A stretch of 64,000 nt of DNA from Mesorhizobium sp. Lineage in GTDB: Bacteria; Pseudomonadota; Alphaproteobacteria; Rhizobiales; Rhizobiaceae. Below, piece by piece: positions 8,439 through 16,564 of this stretch; positions within the stretch are counted from its first letter, which is position 1; every line of letters begins with the position of its first letter. A program made the translations under genes and the position numbers. The notes under the pieces were generated by a model that was given only the letters and a program-made list of their open reading frames with translations, had not been told where the DNA came from and made no database searches. The DNA lies in the NCBI GenBank assembly GCA_004020545.1, contig SAQE01000005.1:124001-188000 (forward strand), in the 5' to 3' direction.

Positions 8439-9878
8439 TCAGACCGTGATCACCTTGCCGAGATGATCGCCCAGCCGGCAGGCAAGCGCGGTGATGGTGG
8501 TCGTCGGATTGCACTGCCCGGAGGTGCAGAACACCGAGGAGCCGCCGACATAGAGATTGTCCATGCCGTGCACCTTGCAGTTGGCGTCGACGACGCTCTT
8601 CAAGACGTCGGTGCCCATGCGGGTGCCGCCCATATGGTGGTGACCGGCCGTCTCCTCATTCGTCGGGTAATCGCCGCCATTGCCGATCCAGTCGGCGATG
8701 CGGACGCGACCAAGATTCTTCTGCGCCATCGTGGTGCCGAAGAGCCTCAAACCTTCGAGCAGCGTGCGGCGCTCCAGCGGCGACTTCTTCCAGTGCAATT
8801 CGACGCGCGGCACCCCCGCGTGGTCGACATCGGCCTTCGACAGCTCGATCCGGTTCGAAGCTAGCGGCGCCTGTTCCCAGGCGACGTAGAGCTGGGCGGC
8901 GCAGCGCAGTCTCTGGTCAAGCTGGGAGGACATCCATTCCGCCATATCGGGAGCCGTGCAGGCGAGGTCGGCGATCAGCCGCTTGACATTGGGATAAGGC
9001 GACTCGATCAGGCGGATGCCGAAATTCAGGATCTGCAGCCGCTCCATCGCGGCAAGCGTCGGCGAGAAGAAGGCTTCGTTCGAGGCATCGACCTCGAACT
9101 CGCCGTAGTCGGCGAGGATGGCGTTGCCGCCCTCGAAGGTCGGGTGCTCCATCCAGTAGCGGCCGAGCGCGTTGGCGTTGGGCACCACGCCGCCATTCGA
9201 GCGCCGGTTCGACCAGAGCAGCAGCCTGGAGTTCTCCAGCCCGCCGGTGCAGGTGATGAAGTAGTCCGCCGTGAAGGTGCCGGCGTCCTGGCCGTCCGAC
9301 CACAATCTGGCGCCGGTGACGCGCCTGCCGTCGCCGGCGAGTTCGGTTGCATAGGTGTTGAGCACGACGGCGATGTTCCTGCTCCGGTCGACCTCTTCGG
9401 CGAACTTCTCACCGAAGCGCACGGCAGGGCTCTTGATCAGCTGCACCCAGCGGATGTCGTCCGAAATCGGCACATCCGGCCGAAAATCGGGCAGTTCGAG
9501 AATGTCGTGGACTTCCCGCAGATAGGGCTCAATGTCGGCGCGGCTGATCGGCCAGCCGGTATCCGGCGCCCAGGCCTTGGGCTCGAAATCCTGTTTGTCG
9601 AGCACGCGGCACCAGCCGGCCCAGTGGTTGGAAGAGCCGCCCATGAAGCGCAGCCTGGTGATGTCGAGATCGAAATAGAAATCGCCGACCGTGGCGCCCC
9701 GATAGAAATCCTGCGACTCGTCGCTGAATTCGCGCGAGCCGGCCTCCAGAACGACCACCGGAATGCCTGCGCCGCCCAGTTTCCTGGCGACCGTGGTGCC
9801 GGCGGGGCCGGAGCCGAGGATGCAGACCTTGGGCTTGAAGTCCGCCTGCTTGTAGGCCTCGTAGCTGTCGAAGATCAT
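8439..9878 (-). CDS. GMC family FAD-dependent oxidoreductase
   Basis: A 479-residue glucose-methanol-choline family enzyme. The N-terminal FAD site is CILGSGPAGTTVARKLGG followed by VVLEAGSREF; the C-terminal catalytic region has GHHHMGGTRMG and the GGSSVFCTSGQCNPTTTI block with the closing FAD-contact residues. Substrates of this family are alcohols or sugars; the physiological one here is unknown. It lacks a signal peptide. Its ATG overlaps by four bases (ATGA) the stop of a 55-residue twin-arginine protein encoded upstream, so the two are translated together and may be exported together. Confidence 0.9.
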   Translation of the reverse strand: MIFDSYEAYKQADFKPKVCILGSGPAGTTVARKLGGAGIPVVVLEAGSREFSDESQDFYRGATVGDFYFDLDITRLRFMGGSSNHWAGWCRVLDKQDFEPKAWAPDTGWPISRADIEPYLREVHDILELPDFRPDVPISDDIRWVQLIKSPAVRFGEKFAEEVDRSRNIAVVLNTYATELAGDGRRVTGARLWSDGQDAGTFTADYFITCTGGLENSRLLLWSNRRSNGGVVPNANALGRYWMEHPTFEGGNAILADYGEFEVDASNEAFFSPTLAAMERLQILNFGIRLIESPYPNVKRLIADLACTAPDMAEWMSSQLDQRLRCAAQLYVAWEQAPLASNRIELSKADVDHAGVPRVELHWKKSPLERRTLLEGLRLFGTTMAQKNLGRVRIADWIGNGGDYPTNEETAGHHHMGGTRMGTDVLKSVVDANCKVHGMDNLYVGGSSVFCTSGQCNPTTTITALACRLGDHLGKVITV

Positions 9879-10042
9879 GCGAGATCGCTCCGCCTCAGGA
9901 TCCAGCCATTGACCTCGATGATCTCGTCGGGGTCGATCTCGTCAGGGTCGGCGGCGGCGGGGCGGAACAGCGACAGCGCGGGCAGTGCGATCAGCGCCTG
10001 CACGATCGCGCGGCGCGACATCTTCTTTAAGAAATGGCTCAT
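9875..10042 (-). CDS. Small twin-arginine signal protein paired with GMC oxidoreductase
   Basis: Encodes 55 residues from ATG 10042 (GAAAGG upstream). Residues 9-30 look like a Tat signal: SRRAIVQALIALPALSL ending AAA. The remaining 24 residues are acidic then basic (DPDEIDPDEIIEVNGW, then ILRRSDLA). It is translationally coupled to the GMC oxidoreductase. I infer it either carries the folded enzyme through the Tat system or acts as a tiny subunit. The family is not recognised by name. The frame is open back to 10126, but that stretch has no start with a good site. Confidence 0.65.
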   Translation of the reverse strand: MSHFLKKMSRRAIVQALIALPALSLFRPAAADPDEIDPDEIIEVNGWILRRSDLA

Positions 10043-10249
10043 GACGCGCCTTTCGATGGGGGCTCGATCCACGCATGCCGTTCCCTTACGGCACACATGC
10101 CGCCGGAGAGGCCAATTCCGTGCCAAGTCTAGATGAAAACCCCGTTACAACCGCGCAATCGCCGCGGTTGAATTTGAAAAGCGTTAGCAACCTGCTAACG
10201 CGCGTCGCGATCTTTCAGATCGCTCCGTGCGCTTTAGATTTTTGATCTC

Positions 10250-10294
10250 AAGCATGTCTCCCGAACCCGGTTTCCACTTTCGGGAGACATGCTT
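10250..10294. repeat. Perfect 16-bp stem palindrome (dispersed family)
   Basis: AAGCATGTCTCCCGAA (10250-10265) is the exact reverse complement of 10279-10294, enclosing a 13-base loop with CCGGTTTCCACT. It lies just downstream of the diguanylate cyclase stop (the gene reads leftward to 10315). It shares its inner core with copies near 22596, 38645 and 47553. It could stop transcription or stabilise the 3' end. Confidence 0.85.
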
Positions 10295-10314
10295 TTAACG
10301 CCCAGCCAAAGGTG

Positions 10315-11076
10315 TCAGGCCGCTTCCGAGATGTCGCGATCGAGAATGGACAGGTTGCGGCCGCGGTGCTTTGCCTCATACAACCTGCGGTCGGCGGCGC
10401 GCATCAGCTCCGACACGGTGGCGCTCTCGCCGCAGGTGACGCCGCCGATCGAGACGGTCAACGGCACGGTTCGCTCATCGACGGGACGAAAACGGATCAG
10501 TTCGACCTCGCGGCGGATGCGCTCGGCGACATGCCTCGCTTCCGGCTCGGTGGCGCCGACCAGGAAGGCGGCGAACTCCTCGCCGCCGATACGCCCGAGC
10601 ACGTCGCCGCTGCGCACGCCGCGCTCGATGGCGGCGGCGATCAAAAGCAGCGCATCGTCGCCGGTCAAGTGGCCGTAGTTGTCGTTGATGGTCTTGAAAT
10701 GATCTGCGTCGATGATCAGCAGCGCGCCGCGATCGGCCTTGCGCCGGGACCCGTCGAGCGCGGCGAAGAAGGTCTCGCGGTTGAGCATGCCGGTCATGTC
10801 GTCGCGGCTTGCCTTCTCCGACAGACGCCTGTGAGCGGCGGCGAGCTGGGCATGGGTGCGGGCAAGGTCGCGATGCGCATTCTTCAGCCGGTCGCTCTGC
10901 CAGAAGGTGCCGGCGCTGGCGATCCAGGCAAGCATCAGCGGGCAAACCGTGGCCGTCAGCCAGACGGTGCGGCTGATCGGAAAGCCCATTGCCGGGACCA
11001 CAACCAGCGTCAACAGAAGCGAGACGGCGACCGATGCGAACGCAACGGCTGCGGACTTCAAAATTATGCGACTCAT
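10315..11076 (-). CDS. Membrane-anchored diguanylate cyclase
   Basis: A 253-residue protein with two N-terminal membrane helices (about 5-30 and 35-55), a short coiled-coil linker (LKNAHRDLARTHAQLAAAHR) and a GGDEF domain with the active signature GRIGGEEF, plus DADHFKTINDNYGH for metal and substrate. An RxxD inhibitory site is not evident. It would make cyclic-di-GMP at the inner membrane; no sensory domain is visible. The start ATG 11076 has GGGAG nine bases upstream. Confidence 0.92.
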   Translation of the reverse strand: MSRIILKSAAVAFASVAVSLLLTLVVVPAMGFPISRTVWLTATVCPLMLAWIASAGTFWQSDRLKNAHRDLARTHAQLAAAHRRLSEKASRDDMTGMLNRETFFAALDGSRRKADRGALLIIDADHFKTINDNYGHLTGDDALLLIAAAIERGVRSGDVLGRIGGEEFAAFLVGATEPEARHVAERIRREVELIRFRPVDERTVPLTVSIGGVTCGESATVSELMRAADRRLYEAKHRGRNLSILDRDISEAA

Positions 11077-11226
11077 CGTTGACTCCCGACGGACTGCCTC
11101 TGTGCCAGCAAGCACTGAAGGCGACCTTTCCGGGACGGTTAAAATTTGAAGCGAGAGGCTATTTTCACCACGCGCGACGCGCAGAAGTTGTGGATAAAGT
11201 CAGCGACCGCATGCCATAAGGAGGCC

Positions 11227-11934
11227 ATGACAACGACACCCGACCCCGCCCGTTTTGCCCATGTCACGGATTGGGTGTTCGACCTCGACAACACGCTCTA
11301 TCCGCATCATTCGAATCTGTTCGCGCAGATCGACGTGAAGATGACCGCCTATGTCGGCGAGTTGCTGACCCTGTCGCGCGAGGAAGCGCGCAAGCTGCAG
11401 AAAGAACTCTACCAGGAGTATGGCACGACGCTGAGCGGACTGATGACGCGCTACGGCATCGATCCCGACGACTTTCTCGAGAAGGTGCACGACATCGACT
11501 ATTCCTGGCTGGTGCCCGATCCGGTGCTCGGCGCGGCGATCCGGCAGCTGCCCGGCCGCAAATTCATCTTTACCAATGGCGACCGCAGGCATGCCGAGCG
11601 CGCTGCGCGCCAGCTCGGCATATTGGACCATTTCGACGCCATCTTCGACATCGTCGCGGCGGGCTTGAATCCCAAGCCGGCGCGCCAGACCTACGAAAGG
11701 TTCGCAGAGCTGCATTCCGTCACCGGGCACAATGCGGTGATGTTCGAGGACCTGGCGCGCAACCTCTCGGTGCCGAAATCACTCGGCATGACGACCGTGC
11801 TGGTCGTGCCGCGCAATTTCGAGCCGACATTCTCCGAGATCTGGGAGCGCGACCCGGCGAACGAGGACGATGTGGATTTCGTCACCGACGACCTCGCCGG
11901 CTTCCTGACGGCAATCGTCGAAGTCACGGCCTGA
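11227..11934 (+). CDS. HAD-type pyrimidine 5'-nucleotidase
   Basis: A 235-residue haloacid-dehalogenase family phosphatase of the SDT1-like pyrimidine 5'-nucleotidase group. Motif I is WVFDLDNTLYP, motif II is FTNGDRRHA, the motif III lysine is in NPKPARQTYERF, and motif IV is VMFEDLARNL. It likely removes phosphate from UMP/CMP or related nucleotides in the cytosol. The start ATG 11227 has a near-perfect AAGGAGG. In rhizobia this gene often neighbours dapD; here dapD is about 4.6 kb away. Confidence 0.88.
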   Translation: MTTTPDPARFAHVTDWVFDLDNTLYPHHSNLFAQIDVKMTAYVGELLTLSREEARKLQKELYQEYGTTLSGLMTRYGIDPDDFLEKVHDIDYSWLVPDPVLGAAIRQLPGRKFIFTNGDRRHAERAARQLGILDHFDAIFDIVAAGLNPKPARQTYERFAELHSVTGHNAVMFEDLARNLSVPKSLGMTTVLVVPRNFEPTFSEIWERDPANEDDVDFVTDDLAGFLTAIVEVTA

Positions 11935-11994
11935 ACCAACTCCCTGATTGCCGGCGCGGCGCAGCGGCACTTCGCCGGCAAGCTTTCGCAGTGA

Positions 11995-12516
11995 CTAGTC
12001 GAAGTCCGGGATCGTGCCGGGCGGCAGCCCCAGTTCACCGTTCAGGTTTTTCAGGAACCGGCACCATTCAGGCGCGTCCCGGCGCTTCCCATTGCCGTTG
12101 CCGTCGGACGAAAATCCGTTGCCGAAGCCGCCGCCGCAATTGGCGTTGCCGTTGAAGCTGCCCGCGTTGCCATTGCCGTTGAAGCTGCCGGCATTGCCGT
12201 TGCCGTTGAAATTGCCGGTGTTGCCATTGCCATTGAAGCTGCCGCGATTGCCGTTGCCGTTGAAGTTGCCGGCGCTGCCGCTGCCGCTGCCGCTGCCGCT
12301 TGAGGCATCGGCGATGTCCGCGCCGGCGTCCAGGCCGGTGACCGCGATATCGCCGCGGCCGATGGGAAGGTCGGCTATCCTGACCACCGTCGAAGCGTCG
12401 GCGACCATGATCGCGGCAAGCAGCGTGCAAACCGCGATACCGCTTCCATCAAACGGCCTCGCCGTCGCGTGGCGAGTGCCACGCCGGACACAAGCGGATG
12501 GTCTAGGTTCGGCCAT
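11995..12516 (-). CDS. Asn/Gly nonapeptide-repeat protein (first of three)
   Basis: A 173-residue protein. A hydrophobic segment at about residues 27-42 (SGIAVCTLLAAIMVADA) may be a signal or anchor. Next come a Ser/Gly stretch and five tandem 9-residue units of the form G(N/S)FNGNGNx, then a C-terminal tail with two cysteines (EWCRFLKNLNGELGLPPG). Its start overlaps the stop of the gene upstream on the same strand (12516-12518), so the two are co-translated. Period 9 is also visible as a 27-base DNA period. I do not recognise a named family; an extended beta-solenoid or amyloid-like fold is an inference from the regular Asn/Gly ladder. Confidence 0.7.
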   Translation of the reverse strand: MAEPRPSACVRRGTRHATARPFDGSGIAVCTLLAAIMVADASTVVRIADLPIGRGDIAVTGLDAGADIADASSGSGSGSGSAGNFNGNGNRGSFNGNGNTGNFNGNGNAGSFNGNGNAGSFNGNANCGGGFGNGFSSDGNGNGKRRDAPEWCRFLKNLNGELGLPPGTIPDFD

Positions 12517-12968
12517 CAACGGTCTCCCCGGCCGTTGAAATTGCCGTTGAACGCGCCGGCATTGCCGTTGCCGTTGAACGAGCCGCCGTTGAAGTTGCCG
12601 TTGAAGGCGCCGACATTGGTGTTGCCGTCATATTCGCCGGTGTTGCCGTTGCCGTTGAAGGCCCCGATGTTGTGGTTGCCGCTCGTCTGCGAGGTGTTGT
12701 CGTTTCCGTTGAAAGCGCCGACGTTGCCGGTCCCGCTGTTGAAGGCGCCGACGTTGCCGCTGCCGGTGTTCTTGTAGCCGACGTTGCCGCCCAGGCTGCT
12801 CAGCGGATCCATGTTCCTGACATTCGAGCCGATGTACTGACCGTATTGACCGGCGGTTTGCGCGATCCGGGACATGCTGAAGGCCTGGCTGCCCGTCGTG
12901 GTGTCGGCCCTCACAGCGGTTGCACTCAACAGCCCCAGGCAAAGCGCCGGTATGACACACCGTTTCAT
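12516..12968 (-). CDS. Exported Asn/Gly nonapeptide-repeat protein (second of three)
   Basis: A 150-residue protein with a classical signal peptide (MKRCVIPALCLGLLSATAVRA, cleavage before DTTTG). After a 45-residue spacer containing SRIAQTAGQYGQYI, the rest is 9-residue repeats such as NIGAFNGNG, NVGAFNGNF, NAGAFNGNF, with Asn, Gly and an aromatic at fixed positions. The start ATG 12968 lies behind AAGGAG. It is followed by an overlapping gene of the same type. Export to the periplasm or surface is well supported; function is unknown. The pattern loosely recalls curlin and mycobacterial MPTR repeats but does not match either consensus. Confidence 0.78.
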   Translation of the reverse strand: MKRCVIPALCLGLLSATAVRADTTTGSQAFSMSRIAQTAGQYGQYIGSNVRNMDPLSSLGGNVGYKNTGSGNVGAFNSGTGNVGAFNGNDNTSQTSGNHNIGAFNGNGNTGEYDGNTNVGAFNGNFNGGSFNGNGNAGAFNGNFNGRGDR

Positions 12969-13145
12969 CTGCGAACTCCTTCCATGGCTTGCGTGAAAAG
13001 GGTCTCTCTATTCGAAAAGGTCTCTCTATCTGGAAAAGGACTGGGACCGCCGGCGACATGTCGCGATAGCCTTGCGCGGGGGGACGGCGCGTGGCTCGGC
13101 GATCCCAGCAGCGTCAGCGTCTTTCCAAGTTAAGGCTTGGCGACG

Positions 13146-13562
13146 CTAGTGGTTGGCGTTGCCGTTGCCGTTGCCGTTGCCGGCGCCCCAGTTGCCGTTG
13201 CCGTTGGCATTGCCGTTACCGAAGCCCCAGTTGCCGTTGCCGTTCAGGTTGCCGTTGCCGAGGCCGAAGTTCCCGTTGCCGTTGCCATTACCGTTGGCGA
13301 TGCCGGCATTGAGGTTGCCGTTGAAGTTGCCGTTGAAGGCACCCATGTTGGCATTGCCGTTCCCGTTGCCGTTGCCGATGCCGAAATTGCCGTTGCCGTT
13401 GAAGTTGCCGTTGAAGGCGCCGGTGTTGGCATTGCCGTTCCCGTTGCCGTTGCCGACCCCGACGTTACCGTTGCCGTTGCCGTTACCGCTACCGATCGAC
13501 AATGCGGATGCCGAACCTGTCAGAGCCGACAGGACAGCCGCGGCCAGAATGATCTTCCTCAT
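13146..13562 (-). CDS. Exported Asn/Gly-rich repeat protein (third of three)
   Basis: A 138-residue protein with a signal peptide (MRKIILAAAVLSALTGSASA). The mature part is almost entirely Asn and Gly in short units (GNGNGNAN, AFNGNFNGNGN), with occasional Val, Phe, Ile or Trp at regular intervals. AAGGAG seven bases before ATG 13562 fixes the start; the frame extends upstream to 13670 without a better one. It is separated by 177 bases from the two other repeat genes on the same strand, so it may have its own transcript. Low complexity would make database annotation unreliable; the exported nature and repeat are directly visible. Confidence 0.78.
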   Translation of the reverse strand: MRKIILAAAVLSALTGSASALSIGSGNGNGNGNVGVGNGNGNGNANTGAFNGNFNGNGNFGIGNGNGNGNANMGAFNGNFNGNLNAGIANGNGNGNGNFGLGNGNLNGNGNWGFGNGNANGNGNWGAGNGNGNGNANH

Positions 13563-13848
13563 GACGTTCTCCTTGGTTTGCGTTGAACATCCCGGCCAGC
13601 ACAAGATACCGGGACCACGCAAAAAGGATGCGCGCAGAAAAGACGCAGAAACATCGGGGCTGATCGGCATGGTCTGTCGGTTTTTCAGCCGATGCGGCTG
13701 TCAGGAAAAGTAGAAGGCATCGGGAAAAAACTGACAGGCATAAGGACGTATGCCGGGTGTATATTGCGCGGAGGAACAGACTTTCATGCCTTTTCTCGCC
13801 GACCGTGAACGGTTTGTGTCTCACGGCGGCAAAGAGAAGGAAGGGGTG

Positions 13849-14529
13849 ATGCGGGCGGCAATCCAGCCAGGCAAGGACGACGCTTCGAAGGCACGGAGCC
13901 GAAGATTGGCGCGGCATTTGATTGCGGTGCAGGAAGAACAGCGCCTGCGTCTGTCACGTGAGCTGCACGACGATCTGGGCCAGATGCTGGCGAGCGTCGC
14001 GCTGGAACTGCACGGCATCCGCGCGGACTCCGCAGAACTCGATGCCCGCCTCGAGCGCGCCGCTCAACTGATCGACCAGCTGAGCGCCAGGGTGCACGAC
14101 GCCGCCTGGAGCCTGCGACCCGCGGATCTCGATCGCCTGGGGCTTCGCGCCTCCATCGAGGACCTGGTCAGCATGCTGTGCGCCCAACTCGGCATTCCCG
14201 GCGATGTGGATCTCGAAGCCCTGTCGAGGCCACTGGAGCCTGAAGTCGCCCTGACGCTCTATCGCATCGCGCAGGAGGCCCTCACCAACATCGGCAAGCA
14301 CGCCCGGCCGGGCCGGGTCAGCGTGACGGCCCACATTTGGGACAACAAACTGCGGCTGACCATCGAGGACAATGGCCATGGGTTCGATGGCACTGTCGCG
14401 CCTGGCTCCCGCCATTTGGGGCTTGCGGGGATGAAAGAGCGCCTTGCCCTGATCGGAGGCGAACTGACGGTCGAAACCGCCAAGGGCAGGGGAACCGCCA
14501 TCTATGCCGATGTGCTTTTGACCGACTGA
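13849..14529 (+). CDS. Soluble NarL-type sensor histidine kinase
   Basis: A 226-residue protein with a HisKA_3 dimerisation domain (RLRLSRELHDDLGQMLAS, phosphorylated His in LHDD) and a HATPase_c domain (QEALTNIGKHARP as N box, EDNGHGFDG as G1, HLGLAGMKERLALIGG as G2). There is no membrane segment or recognised sensor domain, so any input comes through its short N-terminus or a partner. A NarL-type response regulator starts 400 bases downstream on the same strand and is the obvious partner. The start at 13849 has AAGGAAGGGG; an alternative ATG at 13786 with GGAGGA adds 21 residues. Confidence 0.88.
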   Translation: MRAAIQPGKDDASKARSRRLARHLIAVQEEQRLRLSRELHDDLGQMLASVALELHGIRADSAELDARLERAAQLIDQLSARVHDAAWSLRPADLDRLGLRASIEDLVSMLCAQLGIPGDVDLEALSRPLEPEVALTLYRIAQEALTNIGKHARPGRVSVTAHIWDNKLRLTIEDNGHGFDGTVAPGSRHLGLAGMKERLALIGGELTVETAKGRGTAIYADVLLTD

Positions 14530-14928
14530 ACCCTCGGACAGAGGGCTGGACGTCAGCGCCCCCTCCCCTTGGCATTGTTCGACGGGAATGCCGATCTTCG
14601 GTGCTGCGGTCGGCTAGCCGGCCCAGCGGCCGGCAGTATCGCCAAAATGGCCTAACTATTTGTTTTTTCGCAAATTTACGGACGGAAAACTATTACGCAC
14701 CTTTCCCGGGATTGCCCTAAGTGAAGCGTTCCACATCCGAAATCGTCGGCCGCGGCTTACAATCCGCCCCATGGGTCAGGCGGGGGATGGCTTGCCCGTT
14801 GCGGCCGCGTCGCGGCTTTGCTGAAACAGACGGGCGTCCCGCGCCAGGCGGGGCAGTTGCCTAGACCATCAAGCACAAGGGGGACCGCTCCACGCGACGG
14901 CCCTTTGACAGACTGATGGAGGTTAAAG
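14530..14928. other. 399-base gap between kinase and regulator, with a degenerate repeat
   Basis: At about 14651-14717 it has TTTGTTTTTTCGCAAATTTACGG, GGAAAACTATTACGCACC and TTTCCCGGGATTGCCC, a decayed copy of the dispersed palindrome. No gene is supported. The gap could hold a separate promoter for the response regulator. Confidence 0.55.
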
Positions 14929-15570
14929 GTGTGCTGCAGGCGCATATTCGTGGTCGACGACCATCCGATCATCCTGTCCGGCGTCGGCGCGATGATCAAC
15001 AGCCAGGCCGATCTGACGATCGTCGGACTGGCGGCGAATGCCGACGAGGCCCTCGAGGGCATCGGCAAGGCCCTTCCCGACGTCGCCGTGGTCGATATCT
15101 CGCTCCCCGGCGTCAATGGGGTCACGCTGATCGAACGGCTCGTCGAACGGTTTCCCGATCTCGGCTGCATTGCGCTGACGGCGCATGAGGACCCCGGCTG
15201 CCTGCGCCAGGTGCTGGCCGCCGGCGCGCGCGGTTTCGTGGTCAAGCGGTCGACCGCGGCGGATCTGCTGCAGGCCATCCGCTGCGTGCTGGCCGGCGAC
15301 AATTACGTCGACCCGGCGCTTGCGGCGCGCATCCTGAGCCCACGCCATGGCACGCAATGCGATCCGGGGAATCTCAGCGAGCGAGAGCGGTCGGTGATCC
15401 AGCTTGTTGCGCTTGGCTACAGCAACAAGGAGATATCCTCGCGGCTGAACCTCAGCATAAAGACCATCGAAACCTACCGGACCAGGGCGACCGACAAACT
15501 GGAGCTTCACTCCCGCGCTGCCATCGTGCGCTTCGCGCACTCGAATGGCTGGCTGGCCGAACTGCAATAG
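14929..15570 (+). CDS. NarL/FixJ-type response regulator
   Basis: A 213-residue protein with an N-terminal receiver (VVDDHPIILSGV acidic pocket; phosphorylated Asp in VAVVDISLPGVNG; conserved Lys in GFVVKRS) and a C-terminal LuxR-type helix-turn-helix (LSERERSVIQLVALGYSNKEI, SIKTIETYRTRATDKL). It starts at GTG 14929 behind GGAGG. It is a probable partner of the soluble histidine kinase upstream. Targets are unknown; the nearest candidates are the Asn/Gly repeat genes on the other strand. Confidence 0.93.
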   Translation: MCCRRIFVVDDHPIILSGVGAMINSQADLTIVGLAANADEALEGIGKALPDVAVVDISLPGVNGVTLIERLVERFPDLGCIALTAHEDPGCLRQVLAAGARGFVVKRSTAADLLQAIRCVLAGDNYVDPALAARILSPRHGTQCDPGNLSERERSVIQLVALGYSNKEISSRLNLSIKTIETYRTRATDKLELHSRAAIVRFAHSNGWLAELQ

Positions 15571-15581
15571 GGCTGGCTTCC

Positions 15582-16430
15582 TCAGAGATCGTAAAAACGG
15601 CGGATGATGTCCCAGGCTTCGTCGGCTGTGTCGACGAAATCGATGATGTCCTGATCGCCCGGCGAGATGGTGCCTTGCTCGGCAAGGAAGTCGAGGTCGA
15701 TCACCCTTTGCCAGAACGCCTTGCCGAACAGGATCACCGGCACGCGCTCCATGCGCCCGGTCTGGATCAGCGTCAGGGCTTCGAAGAACTCGTCCATCGT
15801 GCCGAAACCGCCCGGAAACACCGCGACAGCCTTGGCGCGCATGACGAAATGCATCTTGCGGATGGCGAAATAGTGGAAGTTGAAGCAGAGCTCGGGTGTG
15901 ACATAGGCATTCGGCGCCTGCTCGTGCGGCAGCACGATGTTGAGGCCGATCGACGGCGCGCCGACATCGTCGGCGCCGCGGTTGCCGGCCTCCATGACGC
16001 CCGGTCCGCCGCCGGTAGCGACGACAAATTCGCGGTAGTAGGACGTGGCCGAGTGCTGTGAGCAGAGCCGGGCGAACTTGCGCGCTTCCTCGTAGTATTT
16101 GCTGTTCAGCTCGAGGTTCTTCTTCTGCGTCTCGTTCTTGGCCGCCCAGGCGACGCCGCCCGGCTCCGGCAGCCTCGCGCCGCCGAACAGGATGACCGTC
16201 GAACGGATGCCGCGCTCGGCCAGAATCATCTCCGGCTTCAGCAGCTCGAGCTGCAGACGCACCGGGCGCAATTCGCGCCGCGTCATGAAGTCGGGATCGT
16301 TCCAGGCCAGGCGATAGGTCTCTGCCCGCGTCTGCGGCGTATCCGGCACGCTCTTGGCGCGCTCCAGGTCCTCGTCCGAATGCGGCAGCGGCGTCCAACC
16401 CGCCTTTTCCATGGGTGTCATTGAGTCCAC
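15582..16430 (-). CDS. LOG family protein (TIGR00730-type nucleotide hydrolase)
   Basis: A 282-residue protein with the LOG signature: VATGGGPGVMEAGNRGA and AVFPGGFGTMDEFFEAL. Characterised relatives cleave cytokinin or purine nucleoside monophosphates at the N-glycosidic bond; older annotations call them lysine decarboxylases, which is wrong. The N-terminal 80 residues before the Rossmann fold make this the longer subgroup. The start is either GTG 16430 or ATG 16421, neither with a strong site. It is divergent from dapD, sharing a 134-base gap. Confidence 0.85.
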   Translation of the reverse strand: MDSMTPMEKAGWTPLPHSDEDLERAKSVPDTPQTRAETYRLAWNDPDFMTRRELRPVRLQLELLKPEMILAERGIRSTVILFGGARLPEPGGVAWAAKNETQKKNLELNSKYYEEARKFARLCSQHSATSYYREFVVATGGGPGVMEAGNRGADDVGAPSIGLNIVLPHEQAPNAYVTPELCFNFHYFAIRKMHFVMRAKAVAVFPGGFGTMDEFFEALTLIQTGRMERVPVILFGKAFWQRVIDLDFLAEQGTISPGDQDIIDFVDTADEAWDIIRRFYDL

Positions 16431-16564
16431 CGTTCCAATTCCCCTACTTGCGCCGTCCCATGACGCAGCCGCGATTGACCCTCATCAAGGCTTCACATAG
16501 GGTCCGCGCGATTTCAAAACAGGTTAAAGCTGAGCCCTTAACAGCTTTGTAATGGAGCAATTTC

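Noticed and set aside
12120-13490. Short regular DNA repeats that look CRISPR-like
   Set aside because: The period is 27 bases or shorter without unique spacers, in frame with the Asn/Gly coding repeats; no cas genes.
12014-13713. Leu-Pro repeat frames (LPLPLKLPALPL) on the + strand
   Set aside because: These are reverse-complement readings of the Asn/Gly repeat genes, which have signal peptides and proper starts on the - strand.
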